Origin: Chloranthus sessilifolius
Taxonomy: Eukaryota; Streptophyta; Magnoliopsida; Chloranthales; Chloranthaceae
Direction of reading: 5' to 3'
DNA length: 64,000 bases
Assembly (NCBI GenBank): GCA_021018995.1
Contig: CM037593.1
Location: 38,577,810 to 38,641,809, forward strand
Positions within the stretch are counted from its first letter, which is position 1; each line of letters begins with the position of its first letter. The notes below the pieces were generated by a model. It was given only the letters and a program-made list of their open reading frames with translations. It ran no database searches and was not told where the DNA came from. This document shows, in pieces, positions 1-11,739 of the stretch. Position numbers and translations under genes: made by a program.

Positions 1-1071
1 TTCTAGTTCTTAGTTCCTGGATTTCAGTCTCGATTGCAATCTTTAAATTTTAGATTTCAGTCTTAATTTACCGATTTTTTATAGTTCTAGATTTTTAAAA
101 TCCCAATTTATAGTTTAGCTCTCAATTTCTAGTCCCAAAATTTAATCCATAATTATAATCCTAAAATTATTGACTTCTCAATCCCAAAATATCGTCTTAC
201 AATTCAAACTCAGATTACTTTAATCTTAGCCACCCGATTTTCCCAAGGGAGCTTACGGAGGGTACTTGGGAACGGGACCGATCCTCCTTAGCATAGCGGG
301 CCTAAAACCTCTTTTTTCATATTTTCAATAAAATTAGTAAATTTTTAATTAAGTAGAGTTTTAATAAAATTAGTATATTTACTTTAATTAGAATTTCAAT
401 AGAATTAGTATGTTCCTACATAGTTTCCATAGAATTGACGTATTAGACTCCTAGTAGGATTAGGAGACTAAACTAATTAGACCCCTAATAGGACCAAAAT
501 ACTCAACTAGTTAGGCACCTAATAGAATTAGGAGACTTAATTAAATTAGACTTCTAATAGAATTAGAACACTTAAAATAATTAGATTCCGGCAGAAGTAA
601 GACATTAGGAATAATTAGACTTCTAATAGAATTAGGATAGTTAATCAAATTAAAAGCAAAAGACCAAAAATAGTTAAAGTTAGGATAACACTAAGAATTC
701 TACGCATAACCAGACTCCCAGTAGGATCAGAAGACCTAAACTCACTAGAACCAAAGTAACAAAAAGAGAACAGATTATCTAGACACCCGAGCGATCCAGT
801 GTTGCTGACAGTGGCCGGCCGACGATTCAGTAAAGAAGGAACCCACACCTCTTCACAAGCGCGATCAATGGCGTGTTGCAGCGTCGATAAATATCTACAG
901 CGGGCAATCCCAATGAACCAAGTATTTTCATCCTGGATTTACCTTTTTAATTTTAGCACTTATTATTTTCTGATTCATAACTCCACCACCCATTGCTAGA
1001 GTCCACTTGGGACCGAATTGAGCCACTCTTTCTAGGGACCGAAAGGAACCTAGAAAAAGCTCGTACCAACA
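1..1071 (+). repeat. Element A 5' LTR, 3' portion (R/U5 side)
   Basis: The block matches 55750-56820 over its whole length and ends in accaaca, directly before the PBS. It is AT-rich. It contains the GC-rich conserved block at 228-303 and, at about 300-700, degenerate short repeats built on ttagactcctaatagaattagga. The U3 part of this LTR lies to the left of the window. Confidence 0.92.
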
Positions 1072-1074
1072 GAC

Positions 1075-1092
1075 TGGTGATCGCAATGGGAC
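1075..1092 (+). other. Element A primer binding site
   Basis: TGGTGATCGCAATGGGAC begins three bases after the LTR end, the usual PBS position. The equivalent sites are TGGCGATCTCGATGGGAC in B (minus strand) and TAGTGATCGCGATAGGAC in E. The primer tRNA would end in a sequence close to GTCCCATCGCGATCGCCA. Ogre-type elements are often described as tRNA-Arg primed, but I cannot confirm the tRNA from this window. Confidence 0.85.
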
Positions 1093-1224
1093 TTCTTATT
1101 GTCAAAGTCGCTCTTGCCTAGATACTTAGTTTTATTTTATTGTAGTTTACGTTCTTTTTCATAACCAATCGTAAAAGAAAATTAAAATAAATAAATAAAT
1201 AAAATAAAATAAAATGAAGAGTAT

Positions 1225-3675
1225 ATGAACCTTCGCCAAAGACTCGAGATATCTGAAATACGGAAATTGAGGTTAGGAGACCCTCCGCTATGGGGATACC
1301 ACAATAATCCCATATACGAGGAAGAATCACCCCACGATTCAGACCAGCAACCTGAGATTAATATGGCCAGTGACCAAGAGAACCCCTTTTCTACCCCAAA
1401 CCCTAGCAGAGGGGAGAGCAGTAATGGACAGAACCTCACGGCCTGGCAAATCGTAGAGCTCAGCATTCAGAGGATACAAAAAGGAGATAATGATGCTGAA
1501 GAACTGCTCCTAGGATTGACCATCGCATATGAGACGGTCAAGGGATGAGAAGACTCAAATGAACGAGAATGACAAGAGAGCGGGAGGTCGCCACCTACGC
1601 CAAGCACGATATCGGCACACGTGTCACCCCTAAGACTAGCCGCTCACACCCTCTTCAGCAACAATTCACAAGATAGAGCTCACCTGCGGACTGTCCAAAG
1701 AGACGCCACTGTAAGAGTCGAAGATCTCCATAAGATGATTGACGAATACATAGCTAAGAAGGAACGCCCTGGCCTCTCATTCGAATTTGACAAGTTTCAT
1801 CAAGAACTTGAATTTAGCTTACCAGCAGGATTCAAACCGCCAAAATTCAACAAGTACAACGGTACTGGGAATCCGAATCATCATCTGGCCCTCTTCTGCA
1901 ATGACTGCCGACCCATACGCCACAATCAAGGACTTCTCATCCACTATTTCCAGCTGTTATTAGAAGGGGGATCCCTAGACTAGTTCGTAGGACTGTCGCT
2001 ACATAAGATAGATACGTTCGACGATCTAGCCAGTCAATTCCTCGACCAATACAAACATCTGATCCAAGAAACAGTCACCCTTAGCGATCTCATGGCTGCA
2101 AAGCAAGAACCTGACGAAGAATTTGCTGATTTTGTTGTAAGATAGAGTAAACTTGCTGCCAAGACTGGCACCTCAATAAAGGAGAAAGACTCGATCGACA
2201 TCATCATCGACAATACTAGAGAACCCTTAAAAAGTGCACTCGTTATAAGTGACTACCCCGATTTCATAGCACTTCATTCCCAAGCCTCTCGTTTGGCGCG
2301 ACACATTAAAGGCCCACCTTGCCCTGTCCATAGTCACATCAAAAGCAGGCTCTTAAGGCAAATTGAAGTCAAAGAATAAGAAGAAAGCATCAGGAACTTA
2401 GCAGGTTAATGTCATCGCCAATCAAGGATAGACATCTTGAAATGGAAACTTTCAGCCAAGAAACTTCGAGCATAACCAAGGCCAACAACAATACATAAAT
2501 CATAACCAGAGCCTAAATCAACAGATTAAAATTAAGGCCAGAATCAAAATCAAGGGCAATATCAGAATAGGAACCAATATCCCAACACTTACGAGAGCTA
2601 GAACACGATGTAGAATCGGCCTGCCAACACCCAGAACTACAATAACGTACCTCTGCCACAAAACTTTAACCAACAAACCAGGGGCCCCTACCAACCGAGA
2701 TGGGAACATTACCCTCCTTTGCTTGATACCATCCCAACATTTTTCATCTCCTCAACACCTAAAACCTCCTTAGATTTCCACACAAATGACTCCGATCTTG
2801 ACCGATGAACCTAGATTATAGCAAATATTGTGCGTTCCATCGGTATGTGAGGCACAATTTGGAAGATTGTTGGGTCCTCCGGGATGTAATCTATGACATG
2901 AACGATCGAAACCAAATCGACTGAGAAGCGCTCAGGAACTCTAACCCCAACAATAATCAACCACTGTAGAACCTAGGAATTATTAACAATCCCATGCCAA
3001 ACCACAACCAAGGTGGGCCAACCCACGTCACTACGGTAGACCTCCCCGGTCGGCCCTCTTTCCAACCTTCCACTTTGATCACCTGCCTCTAATCTCCTAT
3101 TACCCTCACTAACCCCACAAGGGCTGTCCAGCCCCTACAACCCTCAACCCTGATTACACGGGGGTCGTCCCTCTAAATCCACCTCCCTATCCGAACTTCA
3201 CTCAGGTACGAGTCCAATCCTTCTAGGCTCGAAGACCGTTTCTTCATAATCGCCCGCTAGAACCTTCAACCCCATCGAATCCCGAGCCAACGCCACTACC
3301 ACTCTCTTTATCTGAATCTGAGCTAGAATACGAGGACCATGTCCTTTAAACTACATAACAGATCACAGCATGGGTAGACAGTGTCACCAAGAACACTGCC
3401 AGTCAACAAAGCCAGGAGACGAATGAAGAGCACCCATCGCCAATAGAGGTGAAACATCCAAAATAAGAATCAACCAAAGAAGAAATGTTGATCTTCGCCT
3501 TCCTGGAAGAGGAGGATTACACTTAGTACCTCCCACCGTGGAGAGGCCTAGCACAAGTACACATTCCTTCGTTGAATTTCACCCCTTTTATGCCTAACAC
3601 TAATACATCAACTCCAAGCACGGCCTGGTCCAATCAACAACCAACTTGCCCAATCTTTAAATTAGGAACTAACTA
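1225..3675 (+). pseudogene. Element A gag (capsid and zinc-knuckle region), broken
   Basis: Gag forms the virus-like particle that packages the element RNA. The N-terminal part reads open at 1225-1548 and stops at TGA. The capsid-like part resumes in the same frame at 1621-1983 with the family signature NPNHHLALFCNDCRPI, then stops at a TAG where E has a Trp codon. More stops follow. At about 2829-2870 a CX2HX4HX4C zinc-knuckle-like motif (CAFHRYVRHNLEDC) is visible. The C-terminal part is rich in Asn/Gln and then Pro. B's gag start codon corresponds to a non-ATG codon here (about 1249), so the ATG at 1225 may not be the original start. Compared with B and E this is the same gene with more stop codons. 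Confidence 0.85.
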
Positions 3676-4800
3676 CCCCCACCACCATTTCCTCGGGATA
3701 AGGAACCTATAAATGCACAACTATCGAAAAGAAACACAAGAGAGAAAGAGACTAACTTACCTTCCCCGCCTCACATCATTCCTCCACCAATTCCCGCACC
3801 TCAGCCTTCGCAACCACCCGTACACAAGGTCCACCGGTCAGGTAAAGAAGCTACACTTGAAGTGGGACAGGAGTATGATCTCCTACGATATCTCTAGAAG
3901 ATCCCAACCCAAATATCAATCCTAGAACTCATCAAGAAATCGCCCGATCACCATCGACTACTAATAAGGATATTAGAAGACACAAGTAGACGAAGATATT
4001 ACCTTGGATGAATTGCATCAAATTGCCTCAGTCATGGCACAACCTCTGGCACTTATCTTCACAGACGTAGACATGCCTAAAGAGTCGCTCGGAGAAAGTT
4101 CGACTCCTATATACTTAACAGTTATAATCAGAGGGTTCTTTGTATCCCATGCATTAGTCGATACCAGAGCAGGACTCAATATTTGTCCAATCACTACCCT
4201 AAAGATGCTCATGTACACAGAGCAAGACATTAGGCCTTCAGCCCTATCCCTCATAGCCTACAACGGCTCGCGTCATTTCATCAAGGGGACTATCAAGCTT
4301 CAGGTCTACCTCGAACCCGTAACAAAGGACGTCACCTTCCATGTGTCAAACTCCTCTAGCACTTACAATCTCATCTTAGGCCGGAAGTAGTTAGAATCCA
4401 TGAAGGCTGTGGCATCAACATACCATCAATGCTTCAAGTTTCCGTATGAAGATTCCATTATTCGCATATATGTCGATGCACCTCTCCAGGAGATAGACAC
4501 TGATTACACAGCGAGTATCCCTACAACCCATGACTCCGTGTTGAACACCGGCCACATCAAAAAGACGTGAGTCATCAACGAGGCAACTGTCGCAGAAGTC
4601 AGCCCTCCTCCGATGCATCAACCTAAACTAACAAGAAGGGAGGCCAGCCCTGACCTCGCCAAACTCTATGACATCAATCCTATCACGATAAAAGGGTGGG
4701 GCCTCATGTACCAGCTAGGGTACATCCCTCACACCGGACTCGACAAGAACAAGCAAGGCCATGTAAGGCCTGTTATCCTAAAGAAAATTTGTTAGCACAT
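3676..4800 (+). pseudogene. Element A aspartic protease and G-patch-like segment, broken
   Basis: The pepsin-like retrotransposon protease cleaves the Gag-Pol polyprotein. A Pro-rich linker (about 3676-3925) leads into an open stretch at 4004-4390 with ALVDTRAGLNICP, where B has ALVDTGAGLNICP. The catalytic D-T-G triad is therefore changed to D-T-R. NLILGRK at the end is the usual second protease motif (ILGR). After a TAG at 4388, the stretch 4613-4795 contains GYIPHTGLDKNKQG. This resembles the glycine-rich G-patch found after protease in many plant Ty3/gypsy elements (B has GLGKNKQG). Frame and order match B at 32243-33010. Confidence 0.85.
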
Positions 4801-6225
4801 AGGACTAGGCTACGAGTCAAATAGCCAGCAAACTGACATACTACCTACCTCTTCGAAATGGTCTCTGTACGACCACTTCATCTACGGGACTATCGAAAAA
4901 GCTGACATACCAAAATGGAAAGAAGTATCCCTTGCCAAATTGCAGGAAGCCGAGATTGGGCAAATGGCTAAGGCATTCATAGATCTAATAAACCTAAATG
5001 ATGACATCGACAAACCACTCGAAGGAGTCAGACCCCTGTTTGATACTAAGCAATTTACAAAAGAATGGAAAAATCTCATGAGGTTAGGCCACGCATAGAA
5101 GACTGGGACTCAGCCGACGAGGAAGACTTCCACATCGCAACACTAGAGAATGAGGAAGAACCGAAATCAACCGCCCCCCAATCTCCTCAATTACTCCAGC
5201 CTCATGAATCGATAGAAAAAGATTGGCTCTCGATATCGAGCGAAGAAGAAGACCACTAGAGGAACCTTACTAACATCGAATTAGAAGATCTCCTGAGGGC
5301 AGAACACTTGAAATTGCTTGAGAAAATTAACCGCCCTCAGGACGAAGATTCAGGATCTGACGATGAATTCAACAACCAACCCATACTCCATCATTAGCGA
5401 TGTCCATGTCGTTGTACTTACCCAGAGATATCGTATTGTAACTTATGTGCATCCGTCCTAATACAGTGTGAAAGGGGCATCTTATAAGAAATTCGACAGA
5501 CAACCATGAAAGAAGAAACTCACATCACCCTCATAGAATTCGAGGAGGTACTCGAACTAGCTACTCCCCAGTCCCTGGACGCACCGCAACTTCAGATGTT
5601 TCAGAAATCCTTCAAGGAAGAATGACAACCGCCACCAACCAGTGATGAAGACTATTGGATAGATCTCCCCGCACTCAAATTAGTAGAACAGATCAACCAA
5701 GGCCTCCAGGCACTATCGGGCCAAGAAGAGGAGCTCGACACCAGTCCTGAAGGATGAGAATGCCCTTAGGGATCTCCCTGCATCTCTTACCCATCCCAGC
5801 CTCTTTGTCGTGCATGCACACTCATCCTAGCATACTACGAAGTTCAGGGAAGAGAACTCGTCGGCCTCGGGGATCATCAAGAAGACAAACCCTGACAGGA
5901 AGGACAACTTCACTCTAGATCAGAGGATGAAAGCCTAGCCGACTATGATCTCCAAAGCCTTTTTGAGGATGAAGCGATCAATATGCTAGAAGAAGCCGAG
6001 ACATCAGCAGCACCACCGCCAGCATCACTCATTCAGAGGATTACGCCCGTTGAGGACTACAAAAAAAATGTCAAACTCAGAATGAGTCTTCATTATTAAA
6101 AGAATTGCACGAACGGCTCCAATAGCCATCTCGCCCCCTCAACTAGAGGAAATAACTCTGCCTATTCCTTTTCAGGCAACCAATCCTGTACCATACTTAT
6201 TGTCAAAAATAAAAAAATAGAAAAT
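4801..6225 (+). pseudogene. Element A acidic linker between protease and RT, with Cys motifs, broken
   Basis: This stretch corresponds to the intact 392-codon linker of B (30872-32050). It is acidic (open piece 5065-5259 rich in Asp/Glu) and of no family I recognise. Two cysteine clusters survive. Near 5394-5445 the translation shows CPCRC...CNLC. Near 5758-5820 it shows a C-X5-C-X8-C-X2-C pattern (CP*GSPC...CRAC, with a TAG where B has Trp). The end of the linker has a segment conserved with B (VPYLLSKIKK) immediately before an A-rich run near 6210, where the frame breaks in both elements. Function unknown; zinc binding is my inference from the Cys spacing. Confidence 0.7.
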
Positions 6226-7479
6226 TTGAAAGACCACAAAAATCTAAAAATACAAAAGCCTAAAAAAGTAGAACAATTCATAAAAGAGAGGGAGCCCTTC
6301 ATCCCCAGACCATCCGATGACCCACCAAGGGGCCTTCCCCTTACGGCTACAGGCATCGGTCGTGCCGGCAAAGAAGTAATAGCAGATATACAGAATCCCC
6401 CTATAGAGCCTCACATCGACTTGGACCAGCGTGACCCTACTACCTCTTCCTCATGAAGCTGTCGAGCATCACGACAAAGCGATAAGCTGGTAATCATACC
6501 CGACGAGATACTCCACAACTTCGAGAGGAGAATTAATAGCCTCAATTTACACCTGACTAAGGACATTGCAATCATTAGTTGCCCCAATGAAGGGTTACCT
6601 CTCTCAAAACTAACTCCCCAGTGTAGCCATTTCGCAGTCTATGAACTCACAGATGTTAAAGAAGGAGTGCCAGTCGCTAAGGAAACACAGGACTTCCAAC
6701 AAGTAATCAAACGCTTTGACGAGCAAACCCAAGCCGCCACGGAACACACTGAAGAAATCAACTTCGGCACCGAGGAGAAGCCCAAGAAGCTGCTAATTGG
6801 AGTAACACTCAATCCCAATGAGCGACAACAGATTATCCAAGTCCTGCAAGACCACCTCGACTCTTTTGCATGGTCCTATGAAGACATGCCTGGACTGGAC
6901 CCAAGCCTCATAGAACATCGTCTGGTCTTAGAACTCGATGTGAAACTTATTAAGCAGAAACTCATAAGGATGCACCCACAAGTAGCGCTTTAAGTCAAAG
7001 AGGAAGTTGACAAACTATACAAAATAAAATTCATTTGAGTCATCCTCTATCCCAAATGGGTCGCCAACATAGTACTTGTCGCCAAGAAAGACGGCAAAGT
7101 TCGGGTATGCATAAACTTTCGAAACCTCAACCAGGCATGCCCAAAAGACAACTTCCCACTCCCGCACATTGACACCCTGGTCAATAACATTGTCGTGCAT
7201 GAGATGTTATCCTTTATGGATGGCTTCTCTGGGTATAATCAGATTAGATTAGCAAAGATCGATCAAGAGAAGACTTCTTTCACCACGCCGTGGGGTACTT
7301 ACTGCTATGTCATCATGCCTTTCGGCCTCAAGAACGCAAGAGCCACGTACCAACACGTCATGATGTCTATATTTCATGGCATGATGCACAAATGTGTAGA
7401 AGTCTACATCGATGACATATTAGTGAAGTCCCAAACCCGGGCAGGACATGCTAAAGCACTCCGACTCATATTACAATGA
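6226..7479 (+). pseudogene. Element A reverse transcriptase, broken
   Basis: RT copies the element RNA into cDNA. The pre-RT part is open at 6226-6456 and 6667-6993 and includes the family motif SFAWSYEDMPGLDPSLIEHR. The palm is visible at 7020-7479: ANIVLVAKKDGKVRVCINF, then SFMDGFSGYNQI, the PFGLKNA segment, and the catalytic box VYIDDILVKS with both aspartates intact (B has YVND). Stops (TAA at 6991, TGA at 7036) break the frame. At least four separate lesions are needed to interrupt what is one gene in related elements. Confidence 0.9.
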
Positions 7480-8152
7480 TTCGAGAAATATCAATTAAAA
7501 ATGAACCCAAAGAAATGAATGTTCAGAGTCACTTCCGAAAAACTACTCGGCTTAATAGTTAGCAAGCGAGGGATTGAAGTCGACCCTGTAAAAGTCAAAG
7601 CTATCCTTTAGATGCCACCTCCTAGCAACATCAAAATTACAAAGCCTGATAGGAAGATTGTAATTCATCAGGAGATTCATCTCTCAGCACTCAGACAGAT
7701 GTGATCCCTTCTACAGACTACTTAAAGGAGGAGCGGAATACAAGTGGGATGACCATTGTCAACAAGCCTTCGACAGCATCCAAACATACCTCCTCAACCC
7801 ACCAATACTATCACCGCCAATTCTTGCAAGACCCATGATTCTCTATGTGTCAACCAACGAAAGAGCAATGGGGGTAATCTTATGACAATATGGAGAAGAC
7901 AGCAAGAGAGAGAAGGTCATTTACTACCTCAGCAGGACGATGCTCGAATAAGAACGGAAATACACTCTAATGGAGAAGACAAGCCTCACACTGGTGTGGG
8001 CCTCGATGAAACTACGGCATTACTTCAGAGCGCACATGATATTAGTGTTAGCACGCATGGACCCTCTGAAGTATATATTCGAAAAGCCCGCTACATCCAG
8101 AAAAATCGCTCACTGGCATATGCTACAATAGGAGTTCAACATCACCTATGTC
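7480..8152 (+). pseudogene. Element A RT thumb and first (retroviral-type) RNase H, broken
   Basis: After a TGA at 7477 the thumb/connection continues (LLGLIVSKRGIEVDPVKVKA in frame pieces). It leads into the standard Ty3/gypsy RNase H, which degrades RNA in the RNA:DNA hybrid. Recognisable pieces are ILYVSTNERAMGVIL, the LSRTMLE motif, KTSLTLVWASMKLRHYF and MDPLKYIFEKPATS. The frame is broken by TAG/TGA codons and by at least one indel near 7630. The open frame at 7756-8187 is a shadow in another frame. Confidence 0.8.
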
Positions 8153-8920
8153 ATGCAGAAATCAATCAAAGGACATGCAATTGTTGATTACCTCACGGAC
8201 CTCCCACTCCCAGGCAGCGAGCCCGTACGCGCAGATTTCCCTGATGAAGACCTACTCACAATTCACCACGAAGAGCCCGACAAGACCTCATGGACACTCT
8301 ACTTCGATGACGCTCTTAACCATAAAGGAAAAGGCATCGGAATAGCCTTGGTAAGCCCAGAAGGAGTCGTCATACCTAAAGCCTTTCAACTGGGCTTCCC
8401 TGTCACTAATAACGTCACAGAGTATGAAGCCTTCATAGCTGGATTACGAGCAGTGTTGCAATTGGGCGCCAAGCAATTGAAAACCATCGGCAACTCCAAG
8501 CTCATAATATCACAAGTCATCGGAGAATGGAAGACCAAAGAGAGAAGACTGATGGCGTACCTAGAAACAGCTCAATACCTGATAAAGAAGTTTGAGAAAA
8601 TTTCTTTCACACACATCCCTAGACTAGAAAATAAGCTCATAGATTCCCTCGCCACATTAGCCTCAGTCATTCAAATACCGATCAGACAAAACACAAAATC
8701 CTTTTTCATCAAAAGGCTAACAGTACCCGCACACAAGGTAGCATGGACAGTTAAGCAGGAGCTACCAGTCCTCCCCAGAACACAAGAGCGAAACAAAGTA
8801 ACCATGCCAGAAAACCTTACCAAAATAGAAACCAATGTCGCAACCTTCAGATTTGAGAAATCACCCACCGACGATGAACAGCCATGGTACTTCGACATAT
8901 GGAATTTCTTAAAGCATTAG
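8153..8920 (+). pseudogene. Element A second RNase H (archaeal/plant-type), with one catalytic change
   Basis: This is a 255-codon open stretch, the longest left in A's pol. It has the RNase HI-like order typical of the extra aRNH domain of Tat elements: TLYFDDALNHKGKGIGIA, then NNVTEYEAFIAGL, then IGNSKLIISQVIGEW, then LIDSLATLASV. The first Asp, the Glu and the last Asp are present, but the third acidic residue is Asn (B has SDSKL). The domain is thought to have been gained by Tat elements in addition to the ordinary RNase H. The end of the stretch (WYFDIWNFLKH) is a conserved linker to integrase. It stops with TAG at 8918. Confidence 0.85.
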
Positions 8921-10106
8921 TATGTCCCGCCGTACGCCATGAAGATTGAATGAAGACTATAAGAAATCAATGCGCTAGACTCTGCATTTTGGATGAGATA
9001 CTATACAAGGAAGCCTTCACTAAAGGAGTACTACTATGATGAATTACGACAGCTGAAGGATAATATATCATCAGAGAAGCGCACGTCAGTGCCTACGACA
9101 AGGCTACTTTTGGCCGACAATGATAAGAGATTATCACCTTTACGTCTAATGCTCCAAGCAATGCCAAGAACATGCTGCACTTATCAAAGCCCCATCAGTC
9201 GCATTGAACCCCATAACCTCACCATGGTCGTTCTCAATGTGGGCCTTCGACATTATTGGCCCTTTCACGGACACAGTCGAGAACACTCACAAGCACACGT
9301 TTATCCTCACAGCAACTGAGTACTACACTAAATGGGCATAAGCTGAATCATATGTAAAAATCACTATTTCAATGCTCGTGAAGTTTACCATTTGAAACAT
9401 CATCACCCAGTTTGGAGTACCCAGGATGTTTGTCACCGACAACGGACCGTAATTCATTGCAAAAAAGATGAAGAAACTATGCAAGAAGTTTGGCATCGAT
9501 CTACATCACTCATCACCGTTCTACCCTTAAGGTAACGGACAAGTAGAAGCTACAAATAAGACTCTAATCCAGATTCTAAAAAAAATAGTAGAGACAAGCA
9601 ATGGAGCTGACTGGCTCGAACGATTACCTGAGGCACTCTGGGCCTATAAAACCTCTATTCGCACGACCACTGGCCAAACTCCTTACCTCCTTACCTATGG
9701 GATGGAAGCAGTCCTATCCTATGAGATATAGATATCGTCCTTACATATTCAACTTGATGATCAGCTATCCTTAGACGAGAGAAGAATTGTTTTACTCGCC
9801 GAGCTAGAGTAACTTGATGAGACACGTCTAAGGGCAGCTGACCACGCTCAAGTATATCAAAGGAGAGTGGTCAAGGCTTACGATAAGAAAGTCCTCAATC
9901 AAACTTTTGACATCGAAGAATTAGTCTTAAAGAAAATCATGCCCTCCAAACACACCCATCCAAAAGAAAAACTTAAATCGAACTGGGAGGGCCCATATGT
10001 TATAGCAGCCGCGTATCCGGGGAATGTATACAAGTTGGTGAATCAGGATAGGGAAGAACTCCCTAACCCTTGGAACGTCATATACCTTGGAAAATACTAC
10101 CCTTAA
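8921..10106 (+). pseudogene. Element A integrase, broken
   Basis: Integrase inserts the cDNA and makes the 5-bp target duplications. The N-terminal zinc-binding part lies at 8921-9200 in broken frames. The DDE core is at about 9240-9720: FDIIGPF (first Asp), VTDNGP (second Asp), and GQVEATNKT with the catalytic Glu. The C-terminal part is open at 9867-10106 with KLKSNWEGPYVIAAAYPGNVYKL, ending NVIYLGKYYP and TAA. No chromodomain follows, which agrees with Tat rather than chromovirus. Stops occur at about 9340, 9395, 9450, 9529 and 9730; most are TAA/TAG/TGA where B has Gln, Trp or Arg codons. Confidence 0.9.
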
Positions 10107-11739
10107 CCCTGTGATCATCACATCCCGTAGCCAAATACTTATATCTATCACCCTCGTAGTTGTCACGACCCATTCGTTGGTTGTATGTTTTCAATCCCCG
10201 GAATATCCTTAAGACTTATGATTTACTGCCCACCTTCCTATTCGGGCAACGTGATCAAAGGACTAGTGATATACCGGACCTCCTTCAAAAGCATAAGTAA
10301 CACTCGATTCTCATTTCGCTTCCCCTGCCATTGGAGGAGACATTAGAGCGTGAAAAATTGAAGATGCTAGGTTTAATAAAAACTCATAATTCTTGTGTTA
10401 ACGGGTTGCTTTTTAAAAAAAAAAAGGAGAAAAAAGAAAGAAAAAAAAAGGGAGAAAAAAAAATACATATACCAAAAAAATCTAGTGAGAGTAATACGAC
10501 GAATGAATAAGTCAATGAGCTCAGGGAAGCATAAGCAGGTCGTGAGGACATCTCTGGTAACTCTGCTGGAGATGTATAAGTAAACTGTGAAGGCACCCCT
10601 AATGTCCCATACTACTAGATGTCGTCATAAGGTGGCGGGAGGAGGATAAACTCTGCTAACCATAGAATGTGAGATTTTGATGGTACCAAAACATGACGAA
10701 GAGCTCAATCATGGCACCCCATACCCACCTTGAGAAAAAGATTGTTACTCATCTCTTTTAGAAAGCGTCGGATACAAACTATTCCCCCACATCACTGAGC
10801 CTTACCCCTATTCCACCTTTTTGGTTTTTGGACACTAAATTGGAAGCCTCTCAGATATTTCTAGGAATGAAACCGAAAACCAATGAATGACGAATGATGC
10901 AATCACCTACTATACCTACCGCACTACTCCAGAAAAATGACCACGAGATAGGATGATCACCACCAAAGGTAAGCTCCCCGATATGCAGCTGATGTAACCA
11001 AAACCAACTCCCCTAGCTCAATGACACTATCAATAGATGTTTCTTCAAAACTAACTCACTGAATACACCTGGCCCCCCGGGGACCCAAAGTATTCATCGA
11101 AAGCTTGAAAAAGTTCCATTGCACCATGACATTGGGGAATTTTTTTAGAATCGCATTAAACGCTCCTGCTTGCCCGCAAAGAAGATGCATAATAATGAAG
11201 TTATCCCCCAAGGGATGCTGCCAAAGATACTACGCTGCCAATTATACTACGCTCCTACACTAGGGCATTTTTTTTATTTTATTCTCTTTCAATTATTTGC
11301 TTTCCCTGTTGCACTATTTTCCTTTTCCTTTGTAATAGTATAGTAAAAAAAAAGAAGAAAGAAAAAGAGAGACAAAACTCATATCTTTCACCACCAGGCC
11401 CTGGTCTGAGATACCTCCCCCCCTTGACAATCAGTAAGGGAGAAAACGAAATTACTAACAGCCTTACTCCTCATGTGCAGAGACAAAGTGACCTTCAACT
11501 ATTACTGGGTTAGCTTAGGAAGTATCCAAGTCCCAATAACAGCTGACGGCACCAAGGACAGAGAAATAAAGTACGAGAGGGAACACAAAAGGCGAGTCAG
11601 GTACATCCAAACCAAAAATATATATCCTTGTATCAAAATTTTCTTTTACACCCATCACCAGGGGCATACCCCCTGTAGATACAATGAACACCAAAATATA
11701 CACACCTCTACTCCCTGCGTTGCCTCTAGGACAGTCGGT
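10107..11739. other. Element A region between pol end and antisense PMD gene
   Basis: This is homologous to B 25380-26940 read in reverse. It contains an A-rich run at 10413-10475 and another at 11343-11372. A hairpin (GGGGCATACCCCC, 11661-11673) marks the 3' end of the antisense PMD gene. A conserved exon-like stretch on the minus strand around 11470-11570 is the counterpart of B 25537-25657. I see no further coding region. Confidence 0.6.

Noticed and set aside
10395-10596. Lys-rich (plus) and Phe-rich (minus) frames across 10395-10596
   Set aside because: Products of a poly-purine tract.
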